Source: Temnothorax longispinosus (taxonomy: Eukaryota > Arthropoda > Insecta > Hymenoptera > Formicidae). From it: 64,000 nt of DNA. Below the pieces are notes generated by a model that had not been told where the DNA came from, ran no database searches, and worked only from the letters and a program-made list of their open reading frames with translations. Below, in pieces: positions 10,250 through 21,247 of the stretch (its first letter is position 1; the number at the start of each line of letters is the position of its first letter). Where the stretch lies: assembly GCF_030848805.1 (NCBI RefSeq), contig NC_092367.1, positions 8,401,019 through 8,465,018 of the forward strand. Direction: 5' to 3'. The position numbers and the translations under genes are program-made.

Positions 10250-11005
10250 TGTTTGGCGTATCGCCTTATATAGTTGTAACTAACCGTTGAAAACTGTCAT
10301 TAGTTTAGTTATAAACGTTTCTTGTAATTTTGCGTGAAACGTCGGCGGATCGCGACCAGTAGAATTATGCGACCCACCTGTCGGTGCTGCCATCGCCCAT
10401 CCGCCGACGGCATCCACTCCTTCCGAAAAGGAAGCAACTACTCGCCCGCGGCGACATGTTCCAGGACCGCGGGGACACAACATTCTCAGTCAAGCCGTCC
10501 TACGGCACACACATCTTTGGATTCGCAGTCAAGCCGTCTTACGGCACAAACATTTTTGGCCAGCCGTCTTACGGCACACACACACACACACACAAAAGGA
10601 CTCACACTCAAGCCGTCTTACGGCACACACGCACTCACCGCTAAGAGATCTCGGGACACACATCTACGGCACGCGCCGACCCGAATCTTCGGAAAGTCAC
10701 TCGATCCTCCTGGAGTGTGCATTTCTCCTGCTCTCTTACTTACCTGCTTGCTACCTCGCTTTGCTTGCTGCCTTGCTTTACCTGCCTGCTGCCTTGCTTG
10801 CTTGCGGCCGCCTGCCTGCTGTTCTGCTCGCTTGCTGCACGTGCCTGCCGAGGAAGGAAGACACCCCTTCGGGAGACGGCCGACCGAACGGTGAGTCGCT
10901 TTCGCTTATTTGTTTTATCATTAGTCGTGAGGGGAATTTAACTACCCCCCTCTGGTCCTTCGAGCAAACGCACTAATTTCGCAAATCTAGCCTCCGGGGC
11001 GAAAC
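10250..11005 (+). mobile_element. Solo BEL/Pao-type LTR (copy A)
   Basis: Begins tgtttggcg. It contains the family landmarks gtgaaacgtcggcggatcgcga (around 10332), a CTGC/TTGC-rich pyrimidine stretch (10730-10830), aacggtgagtcgc (10888) and ctggtccttcgag (10952). These recur in the same order in copies at 24659-25326 and 42555-43258. It interrupts the GC-rich block continued at 11006-11182. The right end is approximate and I did not find a target duplication. Confidence 0.6.
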
Positions 11006-11699
11006 AATCCCCGTTTAACCCTTGAAATCCGATATCCTTGAAATCCGATATCCTTAAAATCCGATATTTTTGAAATCCGATACCCCGACCCCTCTCCCTT
11101 CCCCCCTTCGCATTCCAATACCCCCCTCCCTCACTCCCCTCTCGAAGCTCCATGGTTAGAATCGGCCTATTATACCTATTACTGTCCAATGTACGACATA
11201 CCGGTTTCTAGAAATGTTTTTTATGAAATTAAAATATTAAAATGTCCACTTAATAAACGTTTATAAAAAACGTTTTTTTTCTTTATCTAGGAAAAAAACG
11301 CTTTTTTAACTGTTTCTTTACATATCATGTGCGTATAGCCGCTCTTTCAAGGCGGTCACCCATCCGTACAGTACCGCGCCCGTGTTGCTTGACTTCGATG
11401 ATCCAGTGGCCAGTGACGATCTTCTGACCCTGACGGTTCCTTATTAACTGTACTTGTCTATAACAGGTACATCCTTAAAGTGTTCAAAAATCTTGTAATG
11501 ATATCTTCTTGATAGCTATAACACTGCATGAAATAGTTATCACAAAACTATAATCACACGTAACTACATCCACTTATACCATAAATTCACCACTCATTCA
11601 ATCATAAAGTTGCAAAACAAACATATTGTAGTTAATTTTGTGGTTTTTATTTTATTATTACTTTATTATACAATATTAAGAAGTAAAAATAGTTATATT

Positions 11700-12390
11700 A
11701 CAAAAAGACCTTATTAGTCGTCCAGACTTTAAGATGTCTTTAAAATGACGTCTTTAGATGGTCTAAGAAATGACGTCTTATAAACGTCCATTATTAGTCG
11801 CCGACGTTATAGACCAAAAATGACTAAAAATAGACGTCATTATGTAGTCTTCTGACGTCACTTTGCTACTTGGGTCATTTTGCTAACCTCCTCGAGGTCC
11901 GCAAAATGTAAAAAAATATATATAAATTTGCAAAATTCGTTGCCACCTTACGTAAAAAATTGCAAATATTTAGCAAACTTGGGGAAATATTTAATCGATG
12001 GTTTTCTGATGTTTATTAAATTTTCTAACTATCCCAGGGTCGGCAACATTAAAAATTGTTAAAAATTAACATTTTTGTTAATAAATATTCCGCAAAAATA
12101 TTTATAGATATCTATGAGTGATATTACTATTTCTACTGGTCTATTTTGTGTTTTGGTTAATAGACTGAGTGCAAATCACTATAATCTTAACAAATTGCTC
12201 ACGAGGAAAAATTATCCCAAGTAGCAAAGTGACGTCGGAAGACGACATAATGACGTCCATTTTTAGTCATTTTTGGTCTATGACGTTGGCGACTAATAAT
12301 GGACGTTTATAAGAATCATTTCTTAAACCATCTAAAGACGTTATTTTAAAGATGTCTTAAAGTCGTCTAAATAAGGTCTTTTTGTAATAT
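11700..12390. mobile_element. GACGTC-rich inverted-repeat element
   Basis: Arms at about 11705-11875 and 12218-12388 are inverted copies rich in gacgtc. Their inner ends read cccaagtagcaaagtgacgtc. The same terminal sequence bounds the 103-bp MITE at 38721-38823 and one end of 14676-14820. The AT-rich core (11876-12217) has no coding signal. Confidence 0.65.
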
Positions 12391-12610
12391 ATAGTATATT
12401 GTGCACCAAGGGGCAAAAGTAGCGTTTTTCAGACGAGTCTGAAAAAGCTTTCGACCCGAGGTGCACACGATATTTTTCACAACACCTCTTTACGGAAATG
12501 TTCGACTTTTGAATGCCTGTAGAGTGTATGCGTTTGATGTTCCATTCATATAGTTTATACGCGCGTGTAGTTAAATAGAAAGAGAAAAAGAGAGTGATGT
12601 GGGATTTAGA

Positions 12611-12777
12611 GACGAAGCCCTGGTGGGGCCCAAAAGTAAAGCCCTCGGTGGGGTCCAAAGGCAAAGTTCCTGGTGGGGCCCAGGGGCGAAGCCCCTGGTG
12701 GGGTCCAGGGGCAAAGCCCCTGGTGGGATCCAGGGGCGAAACCCCTAGGGGGGGGTGTAAGGGGCAAAGCCCCCCCA
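12611..12777. repeat. 25-27 bp tandem repeat, G/C-strand skewed
   Basis: Six units of the form tggtggggtccaggggcgaa followed by gcccc, diverging at both ends. Each unit contains the small palindrome ggggcgaagcccc. A chance ORF crosses it on each strand. Confidence 0.85.
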
Positions 12778-12921
12778 CATAAAAAAAATAAAATTAAAAT
12801 AAAATTAAAAAAAATATATAAATAATTTTAATTTTAAAATGACAATAAAATTTCCAAAAAAATGTAAAAAAATATAATTTTTAGAATATAAATATATCAT
12901 TAGACTCGTGAAAATGTCAAT

Positions 12922-13350
12922 AAATTAATAGACGGCTATACGAGTCAAGCGCGGTACGTGGTGTGCAAATAGAGAATTAATAGTAACAGAAGTAACGAAT
13001 TAAAATGTATAAACGTATATACATATATTCCAACTTAATAAACTGCGCGCCAATTATTTGTCGGACTTGAAACACAGCTATCGTTGGAACATTAATACCC
13101 TTCCCTCCCCGGAATTAAATCTGCACGATTTAATTATTTAAAAAACTAAAAAAATTATTGCGAAAAATATTAATGTTCCAACGATAGCTGTGTTTCAAGT
13201 CCGACAAATAATCGGCGCGCAGTTTATTAAGTTGAAATATATCTGTATATACGTATATACCTACATTTTAATTCGTTACTTCTGTAACTATTAATTCTCT
13301 ATTTGCGCACCACGTACCGCGCTTGACTCGTATCGCTGTCTATTAATTTT
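12922..13350. mobile_element. Foldback element without tRNA-like centre
   Basis: Inverted arms of about 200 bp share attaatagac, gagtcaagcgcgg, a tatatac-rich stretch, aactgcgcgcc and gtcggacttgaaacacagct. The centre is AT-rich and includes cccttccctccccggaatta. The same arm sequence appears at 15590-15760 and 16020-16412, where a tRNA-like segment is present. Confidence 0.75.
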
Positions 13351-13659
13351 TGGAATATAATTAAAGAATATAATTTTTACAAAGAATAAGCATTAATTAG
13401 TGAATTTAATATTTACAATACAATTTTGGAATTGAAAGATTGGATTATTTCCTCTATTTTGTATTTTAGATGTTGATTCAGATGTATCTTCAGTCATGAT
13501 ACAGCCAGCAAGCGACACAAGTCGACACAAACGTCGTTTTATCTTTCTTTTTTGGCAATGAGTAACAAAGACAAAACGACACTTATGTCGACTTGTCACT
13601 TGTTGAAAAGCTTCCTATATATGTTTTAAGATTTGCCCGTTACTTTACTTTCCGCCCGC

Positions 13660-14110
13660 TAAACAGGGACGAAAGTGATCACTTTCCGCACTAAAGAGGA
13701 AAGTGACCACTTTCGTCCCTGTTTGGCGGGAGGAAAGTAACAACTTGATTACTTTCGTCCCTGTAACAGGGACGAAAGTAACAACTTTCCTCCCTGGCGT
13801 GAAATTGGCCGCTTTTGTCCCTCTCTACAGGCATGAAAAGTCGAACTTTCCGTGGAGGTGTTGTGAAATAGTATATTGTGCACCAAGGGGCGAAAGTAGC
13901 GTTTTCGCCCCGAGGTGCACACAATATTTCTCACAATATCTTTACGGAAAGTTCGACCTCTATGCCTAGAGAGAGGCGAAAGTGCCATTTCACTCCAGGA
14001 CGGCATAGCGGGACGAAAGTAACCACTTTCCTCCCTAGGGCGGAAAGTGGTTACTTTCGTCCCGCTAATGCCGTCCTGGCGTGAAATTGGTCACTTTCGC
14101 CCCTCTCTAC
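13660..14110. repeat. Cluster of GGGACGAAAGT palindromes
   Basis: Six occurrences of gggacgaaagt or its complement, in both orientations. They form nested hairpins such as gaaagtgatcactttc (near 13672). A copy of the gtgcaccaaggggc sequence seen at 12402 is included at about 13880. Confidence 0.7.
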
Positions 14111-14675
14111 AGGCATGGAAAATCGAACTTTCCGGGAGGTGTTGTGAAAACTATTTTTACTTTTTAATATTTGTATAATAAAGTAATAATAAAATAAAAA
14201 CTACAAAATTAACTACAATATGTTTGTTTCACAACTTTATGATTGAAGTGGCAAATTTATGGTATAAGTGGATGTAGTTACGTGTGATTATAGTTTTGTG
14301 ATAACTATTTCATGCAGTGTTATAGCTATCAAGAAGATATCATTACAAGATTTTTGAATACTTTAAAGATGTACCTGTTATAGACAAGTACAGTTAATAA
14401 GGAAGCATCAGGGTCAGAAGATCGTCACTGTCCACTGGATCATCGAAGTCAAGCAACACGGGCGCGGTACTGTACTATGATGGTAACCGCCTTGAGAGAG
14501 AACGGCTTTATACGCACACGATATGTAAAGAAACAGCTAAAAAAGCGTTTTTTTTCCTAGATATAGAAAAAAAACAACATTTTTTTATAAACGTTTATCA
14601 AGTGGACATTTTAACATTTTAATTTCATAAAAAACATTTCTAGAAACCGGTATGTACATTGGACCTATTTTTGAC

Positions 14676-14820
14676 GTCAATAAGACGTCAGAAAATGACG
14701 TCGTGTGGATGTGACGTATTGACGTCATTTTCGGATCTCACGAGACCTATTTAGGACGTCTGATTGGTCATTTTGTGACCAAAATTTACCGTCATTATAA
14801 CGTCATTTTGCTACTTAGAA
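14676..14820. repeat. GACGTC-rich repeat, one end of the 38.7 kb MITE family
   Basis: Several gacgtc words in about 145 bp, ending cattttgctacttag. That is the complement of the ctaagtagcaaa variant of the family end. The left end is less clear. Confidence 0.55.
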
Positions 14821-14834
14821 TATAGAAGACGCAA

Positions 14835-15011
14835 AATATGACTGTGGATGTGAGTGTGAGAGTATCGCGCATATGTTGTGGAGGTGCCAGCAAGTATGAC
14901 GAGGAGAGAGAGAAACTAGATATGGAACTGAAGAAGAAAGGAATTGTGGATAATATGTGCAGATACGTTAGAGATAGGTTAAAGAAAGGCGATTTGAGTC
15001 CCTATATTTGA
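14835..15011 (+). pseudogene. LINE 3' coding fragment
   Basis: Short frame with a Cys-rich start and HMLWRC, followed after a one-base shift by YDEERE and a charged helix ending at a TGA near 15011. A cysteine/histidine cluster with HxLWRC is typical of the C-terminus of R1- or Jockey-type LINE ORF2 proteins. It is cut by the MITE at 15013. Confidence 0.4.
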
Positions 15012-15012
15012 A

Positions 15013-15402
15013 TATACAACTTGTCGTCTTTAGAATCCTTATAATAGGAGTTTGGACACCGCCCATCTGACTTCAGATTGGCTCCGTCATGTATGGGATA
15101 AAACCGGAAGTTTCTCTGGTCAAGATGATGTAGAAATGTGTAAAAGTTTATTAGGCGATTTTTGGAGTGGTATAAGCAACCAAAGGGTATTATAAATACC
15201 AAACTTTATCAGAACCAATAGCAATCACCGATAGCAACTTTGGTATATGTACCAAATCGCCTAAATAAACTTCTACACACTTCTACATTATCTTGACCAG
15301 GGAAACTTCCGGTTTTATCCCATACATGGCGGAGCCAATCTGAAGTCAGACGGGCGGTGTCCAGACTTTTATTATAGGGATTCTAAAGGCGACAAGTTGT
15401 AT
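15013..15402. mobile_element. 390-bp MITE, possibly hAT-type
   Basis: Inverted arms of about 155 bp start atacaacttgtcg at each end, with an AT-rich centre. Flanks are atttgaat and atttaaat, an 8-bp match with one difference, as expected for an aged hAT target duplication. No coding capacity. Confidence 0.65.
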
Positions 15403-16019
15403 ATTTAAATGCATATACAACTTCATCAAGAAGATTGGAAAGGTAGTCTGATACGGAAGAGAAGAAAATAAGAAACAAGAGGTTTATGAAATTACAAGAA
15501 TATAATATTAGAAATCAATCGAAGAAAATGGAGCGTTGAGCCGTAACTAGGTGTTGGTGTTCATATATTCTATTTTTAGAAGTAACGTAAAACATTATAC
15601 ATAATACATATACATATATTCCAATTTAATAAACTGCGCGCCGATTATTGTCGGACTTGAAACACAGCTATCTTTGGAACATTAATACCCTTCCCTCCCC
15701 GGAATTAAATCGACACGATTTAATGATTTAAAAACTGTAAAAAATTTATTGCGAAAAATAGTACCTCAGCCAGGATTCGAACCAGGAACCTCCCTCATTT
15801 CGTGAAGGGCGTCGTATCAATTCGACTACCAAGGCATGTGGTAATATTTATCGCAATAACCGGTTAATAATAAAATTGAAGAAACGCATGTTTAAGTCCG
15901 CGTATAAATATAAATATAATAATAAAGGCTTACAAGATTAGAAATCAATCGAAGAAAATAGAGCGTTGAGCCGTAATAAGGTGTTGGTGTTCATATATTC
16001 TATTTTTAGAAGTAACGTA
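15403..16019. repeat. Partly duplicated flank of the foldback family
   Basis: The segment gattagaaatcaatcgaag through ttagaagtaacgtaaaac occurs at about 15510-15595 and again at 15938-16022, each time followed by the foldback arm. The first copy runs into a reverse-oriented tRNA-like segment (15762-15836) and then stops, so it looks like half an element. Confidence 0.6.
15762..15836 (-). other. tRNA-like sequence (degenerate)
   Basis: On the minus strand it has a tRNA-like A box (ggtagtcgaattgatacgacg), a B box (ggttcgaatcc) and a 75-nt span. The T stem has one mismatch and the anticodon arm does not close with a 7-nt loop, so I do not call a functional tRNA. It is related to 16188-16262. 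Confidence 0.5.
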
Positions 16020-16412
16020 AAACAATATTGTACATTATATATATACATATATTCCAACTTAATAGACTGCGCACCGATTATTGTCGGACTTGAAACACAG
16101 CTATCTTTGAAACATTAATACCCTTCCCTCCCCGGAATTAAATCGATACGATTTAATTATTTAAAAACTGTAAAGAATTTATTGCGATGCCTCGGTAATC
16201 GAATTGGTACGACGCTTTTCACGGAATGAGGCAGGTTCCAGGTTCGAATCCTGGCTGAGATAATATTTTTCGCAATAAAATTTTTACAGTTTTTAAATAA
16301 TTAAATCGTGTCGATTTAATTCCGGGGAGGGAAGGTTATTAATGTCGAAAGATAGCTGTGTTTCAAGTTCGACAATATATAATTGACGCGCAGTCTATTA
16401 AGTTAGAATATA
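16020..16412. mobile_element. Foldback element with a tRNA-like centre
   Basis: Left arm (16020-16187) and right arm (about 16264-16412) are inverted copies meeting at ttattgcg and cgcaataa. The 75-nt tRNA-like sequence sits exactly in the loop. The arms match the foldback at 12922-13350. The copia LTR begins 3 bases further on. Confidence 0.7.
16188..16262 (+). other. tRNA-like sequence at foldback centre
   Basis: The A-box-like stretch ggtaatcgaattggtacgacg and a perfect T arm (ccagg, ttcgaat, cctgg) are present, and the acceptor strands pair with wobble and one mismatch. The anticodon stem is poor, so the anticodon is not assignable with confidence. A tRNA-derived pol III promoter is a reasonable reading; a functional tRNA is not. 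Confidence 0.5.
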
Positions 16413-16414
16413 TG

Positions 16415-16649
16415 TGTTAGAAAACTTGTATTTAGCGTCTCTCCGCGATTAACTATCAAAAGTTTATTTATTGCATTCCGGGTATATAAAATAGAACCGT
16501 GAACTATGTTCGTAATTGTTATTTGTTTGTAACATCTCATCTGTCTGTCTTTAACGTTCTGTGTGTGTAAAACGTTTATTTAAAATAAACTGATAAATTA
16601 TTTATATTTTCTGGCTAAACTGTGTAGACGCTTTGTGCATATTTCATCA
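16415..16649 (+). repeat. Copia 5' LTR
   Basis: 235-bp segment beginning tgttag and ending catca, followed directly by ggttatgggcccag. That is the primer-binding site used by Drosophila copia, complementary to part of the initiator methionine tRNA. A TATA-like tataaaat near 16490 and aataaa-like tails at about 16590 fit an LTR promoter and polyadenylation signal. Confidence 0.8.
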
Positions 16650-16663
16650 GGTTATGGGCCCAG
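16650..16663 (+). promoter_or_regulatory. Copia primer-binding site
   Basis: ggttatgggcccag immediately after the LTR end. It primes minus-strand DNA synthesis from a tRNA-iMet fragment in copia elements. Confidence 0.8.
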
Positions 16664-16757
16664 GACGCGAAGCCGAAAATACAAATATTTAAAAGGCAGT
16701 GAAACCGGTTAATTTATCGATTGTGTTTGCCGATTTTGTGTTTGTCGTGACAAGAAT

Positions 16758-17399
16758 ATGACGGAGAATATTTCAAACGATCGTAGCGGTTTTACCAAGC
16801 ATGGATTTCGCTTGCCGAATTCGACGAATTATGATCATTGGCGACAGAAGATGTTCTTTCTTCTCTGTAAGGAAGATCTGTGGGAAGTCACTGAAAAGGC
16901 AATGCCCACAGAGGAAACTCCAAATTGGATTGCGCTCAATCGTCAAGCTATGTCAACCATCGGTTTAGGAATCAAGGATGCTCAACTTAAGCACGTCGTA
17001 GGACTTCGTACTGCACATGAAATGTGGACTGTTTTCGAGAAGATATATTCGACCGTTAACGTAAGTTCTCGACATCATCTTCATAGAAAATTTACACAAT
17101 CAAAGTGGACATCCGGAACCATGGCCGAGTACATAGATCAGATGCAAGATCTAGTTTTTCGAATTCAACGCGCCCGGGGAGAAGTACGAGATGAAGAGTT
17201 CGTCTGTCACATTATCGGAGCAATGCCGGATTCCTGGGAAACTTTTATTTCAGGTTTAGAATCAAGTCCACCTGAAATTTTGACACCTGATTACGTAATT
17301 CAGAAGCTTAAGTCCGAGTATGAGCGACGTCAGGATCGAAAGGAAGCTTCAAGTACAGATATAATAGAAGTAGCTGCTGTGGCCAATAAGTCTAATTGA
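16758..17399 (+). CDS. gag: Copia gag (UBN2/DUF4219-type capsid domain), ended by an in-frame TGA
   Basis: ATG at 16758, about 110 bp after the primer site. The 213-residue product has the copia gag pattern: LPNSTNYDHWRQKM near residue 20, then a helical region with MWTVFEKIY and a C-terminal LKSEYERR. It would form the capsid. The TGA at 17397-17399 stops the frame just before the zinc knuckle. The same frame continues open beyond it through CYNCGKRGHLAAKC, so this is a nonsense interruption and not the natural end of a gag-pol polyprotein. Confidence 0.85.
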   Translation: MTENISNDRSGFTKHGFRLPNSTNYDHWRQKMFFLLCKEDLWEVTEKAMPTEETPNWIALNRQAMSTIGLGIKDAQLKHVVGLRTAHEMWTVFEKIYSTVNVSSRHHLHRKFTQSKWTSGTMAEYIDQMQDLVFRIQRARGEVRDEEFVCHIIGAMPDSWETFISGLESSPPEILTPDYVIQKLKSEYERRQDRKEASSTDIIEVAAVANKSN

Positions 17400-18889
17400 G
17401 GGGCAATCAGTAAGTCAAATAATCGAAAAACATATAATAATAATAATAATAATCGTAACCAGGAGACGCGCACTTGTTATAATTGTGGTAAACGAGGACA
17501 TTTAGCAGCAAAATGTCGAGCCCCGAAGAAAGACAAGGACAAAGACAAGGCGGATTCAGCTTTTCATGCAGTAGTTCACAACGAGAAATCACTTCGAACT
17601 CACACTAAGGAACTCAAGATTGACTCAGATGCATGGTGTTTGGATTCAGGAGCGACGAAACATATGACGAATGATCGTAACTTCTTTTCTTTTTTCCAGA
17701 AGTTAAAAGGTACTATGTCTAATGCTGACGGACATTGTGCGAAGATTGCCAGAATTGGTTCTGGTATTATCAGTCATCGTTTAAAATCTGGAGAAATTAA
17801 ATGACGTACTTTATGTACCTACTTTGGTGGAGAATCTTTTATAGGTTTCGCGAGCATTGAAGAGCAATTTGGCAGTTTATTTCGAAGATGAAGTTGCTAC
17901 TGTGGCTACTAAGAGGGATGACGGACCACCTCAAGTAATGATTCAAGCTGATCTGGATGAAAATCTCTTCAAGTTTCGAGCTTTATCCAAACAAGAGATT
18001 GCACGTGTTTCGAAGATTTCCTGTTCGTTACATCGATGGCATCGTCGTTTCGGTCATCGAGATCCTGCTGCAATTCGGAAGTTAGTTCGCAGAAAACTTG
18101 TCACTGGTTTGGAATTTCGAGCAGACGATAATCTCAATGGAATCTGTGAGTGTTGTATTCAAAGAAAATTAATTACTAAATCATTTCCAAACAGTCAAAG
18201 CACTACAAAAAAACCGCTTGAATTAATACATAGTGACCTCTGTGGTCCTTTTCCGGTGACATCTGCAGGAGGTAATCGATATATCATTGACGTTCATTGA
18301 TGACTATTCACGCTATACAGTAGTTAAACTTTTAAAACAAAAGAATGAAGTCACTAGAGCTGTTAAGGATTATGTCAACTGCATGAAGACATATTTTGAA
18401 CGTGAAATTAAAGTCATTCGCACAGATAATGGACGTGAATATGTCAACAGAGAACTTCGAGATTTTCTGAGAGAACGTGGCATTAAACATCAATTCACAG
18501 TTGCTTATACTGTGCAGTTGTATGCTGATCGACGCAAAGATGGCCAAGAGATTCTGGAGCGAAGCTGTTTTGTGGGCTACTTATCTTCAGAATAGATTGC
18601 CAACAGCATGCGTTGATAAGACTTCCTTTGAACTTTTTAAAGGAAAGAAGCCTGATGTCAGTCACCTTTGAGTCTTCGGAGCTAAGGTATTTAGTCTTGT
18701 GCCACGAGAACATCGTCGAAAATAAGATAACAAGACTGTGGAAGGAATCTTGGTCGGATATGGAGACGATGTAAAAGGATATCGAATTTTAAACCCAAAG
18801 ACTAATAAAGTATGGTATAGTCATACTGTTAGAATTGTTGAGAATTCTACTGAGCAGAAGAAATCGATCGAAGAACCAGAGGGAGATTA
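17400..18889 (+). pseudogene. pol: Copia pol remnant: zinc knuckle, protease and integrase
   Basis: After an Asn-rich spacer comes the CCHC knuckle (about 17472-17513), then the protease motif LDSGATKHM near 17640. A frame change near 17795 and a TAG near 17845 follow. The integrase zinc domain HRRFGH...CECC (17857-18180) leads to the catalytic core with HSDLCGPF and, after another shift near 18292, FIDDYSRYT and RTDNGREY. More shifts follow, including a TGA at 18669. The reverse transcriptase and RNase H are missing or lie in the N gap at 18992. Confidence 0.85.
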
Positions 18890-18991
18890 GCATCCTGGTA
18901 TGAACAACAAAGATTATAATCACAAATCTCGAAGCAAGTCAAAAACAGAGGGAGGTGGTTGGCATCCTGATATGGATAATGACGATGATGA

Positions 18992-19491
18992 NNNNNNNNN
19001 NNNNNNNNNNNNNNNNNNNNNNNNNNNNNNNNNNNNNNNNNNNNNNNNNNNNNNNNNNNNNNNNNNNNNNNNNNNNNNNNNNNNNNNNNNNNNNNNNNNN
19101 NNNNNNNNNNNNNNNNNNNNNNNNNNNNNNNNNNNNNNNNNNNNNNNNNNNNNNNNNNNNNNNNNNNNNNNNNNNNNNNNNNNNNNNNNNNNNNNNNNNN
19201 NNNNNNNNNNNNNNNNNNNNNNNNNNNNNNNNNNNNNNNNNNNNNNNNNNNNNNNNNNNNNNNNNNNNNNNNNNNNNNNNNNNNNNNNNNNNNNNNNNNN
19301 NNNNNNNNNNNNNNNNNNNNNNNNNNNNNNNNNNNNNNNNNNNNNNNNNNNNNNNNNNNNNNNNNNNNNNNNNNNNNNNNNNNNNNNNNNNNNNNNNNNN
19401 NNNNNNNNNNNNNNNNNNNNNNNNNNNNNNNNNNNNNNNNNNNNNNNNNNNNNNNNNNNNNNNNNNNNNNNNNNNNNNNNNNNNNNNNNNN
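18992..19491. other. Assembly gap (500 N)
   Basis: Exactly 500 N, the conventional size for a gap of unknown length. It separates the Copia pol from the Jockey LINE, so the junction between them is not observed. Confidence 1.
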
Positions 19492-21247
19492 GTCACACCA
19501 CACTCAAGAAATAAAAGTGTTCCTACAGGATTATAACATAGGGGCAATGCTCATTTCAGAAATTCGCTTCACAAGTAGGAGCTACATAGCTATTCCTGGT
19601 TACAGTATTTATCATACAACGCATCCCGACGGTACTGTCATACTTAGAAGTAAAATTAAACATCACGTAACAAACCCCTATCAAACAGCTCATATACAGA
19701 CTACTAATGTTGTCATTGAGGACCAGTCAGGACACTTTCATTATCTCAGCTGCTTACTGTCCCCCCAAACATAACAAAGAGCCTCACTACACAGCATATT
19801 TCGAATCCCTGGGTAAACGCTTTATTTCTGGCGGTGATTATAATACCAAACATGAGCACTTGGACTCAAGACTCACCTCATCAAAGGGGCGCAAACTATT
19901 CAAAAGCATAAAAGCCTCTGGACTACATGTGGTGTCGTTTGGACATCCAACATATTGGCCAGCTGACCTAAACAAAACACCTCACCTAATCGATTTCTGT
20001 GTTGTCAGGGGGATATCTAGTCACTGCTTCAGATCTGAACCTTGCTTAGAATTGTCATCAGATCATACTCCCGTATTGGTGACCCTCTCAAGACAAATTA
20101 CTATAACAAACAGGAAATGCAGTTTGCATAACAAAAAAAACCAACTGGTTTTACTTTCGTGAGCGAATAGAAGAAACATTTAACACTAAAATAAGTTTGA
20201 AGAACGAAGACGACATAACTACTGCAGTTGAACGTTTCAATAATTGTATCCAGCTTGCAGCTTGGGAATCTACCCCAGTCACTAAGGGTAAAGACCCTGT
20301 TTTATGTTTCTCTTAGGAAATAAAAGACAAAGTAACTGAAAAACGCAAGCTACGCAAGCGATGGCAGCTTTTACTAGATGTCCCAAATTGAAAACTAAAC
20401 TTAACTAACTATACTATCAAGCAACTAAAATTATTACTAGATAAAGAACGAAATATGCACATCGAAAACTACCTTCAAAATCTTAATGCCACAGTTGCAA
20501 CGGATTATTCACTATGGAAGGCCACTAGGAACCTGAAACGACGTCAAGTTGCATCTCCACCGATTCGTCGCCCTAATGGAAGCTGGGCACGGAGTGACTC
20601 GGAAAAGGCAAAGACCTTTGCTGCATATTTATCCAAGGTATTCACACCAAACACATACGAAGGCCTACCGGAAGAGGAATCTAAAATACTTAATGCCTTC
20701 AAAAACTCTTGTGAATCTAACATAGAAATAAAGAACTTCACCAAAAAGGAAGTAATTTCAACTATTAAGAACACTAACTCAAAAAAAGCACCAGACTGCG
20801 ACTTGCTAACCGGTCGCATACTGAAAGAGTTACCTGCGGCTGAAATAACCTTCCTTACCCAACTCTACAACGCAACGTTGAGATTAAAATTCTTTCCACC
20901 GCAATAGAAAGTAGCTCAAACAATAATAATACCCAAACCAGGAAGTCATATAAATCCATCAGCTTACTGCTCATCGCCTCTAAGATCCTCGAGAAGCTAT
21001 TTCTCCTCAGACTGATGCCTATAATTGAGAAAAGAAGGCTGATTCCAGATCATCAATTTGGTTTCCGACACAAGCATGGCACCGTAGATCAAATCCATAG
21101 GATCGTCGAAAAAATACATTCTGTCCTTGAAGGCAAGGCATACTGCTCCTCAGTTTTCTTAAATATCTCTCAAGCTTTCGACAGAGTGTGGCATGAAGGT
21201 CTGTTATTTAAAATAAAAAACAATCTTCCACCTGCCTTCTTCAAATA

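Larger units (their letters stand above)
11183..14664. mobile_element. Large composite inverted-repeat element
   Basis: The two ends (11183-11690 and about 14155-14664) are roughly 500-bp inverted copies, running from gtccaatgtac through a GC-moderate core near cgatgatccagtgg to gtttttattttattatta. Between them lie further inverted elements: a GACGTC-rich pair, a 27-bp tandem array, a foldback and a palindrome cluster. No transposase frame is present. It starts exactly where the Polinton-linked block stops (11182), which points to an insertion. Confidence 0.7.

Noticed and set aside
10334..10976. Open frames across LTR copy A, and similar ones in copies B (24998-25432) and C (42907-43326).
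   Set aside because: Frames are created by the CTGC-rich stretch and are not conserved in length or frame between the three LTR copies.
12341..12782. Proline/glycine-rich ORFs over the 27-bp tandem array.
   Set aside because: Their composition simply follows the tandem repeat; they run through it on both strands.
15762..16262. Two functional tRNA genes.
   Set aside because: B boxes and T arms are good, but the anticodon arms do not form the standard 5-bp stem with a 7-nt loop, and both lie in repeats. Reported as tRNA-like only.
18847..19547. Open frames spanning the N runs, here and at 53658-54411.
   Set aside because: They consist almost entirely of undetermined bases, so nothing supports them.
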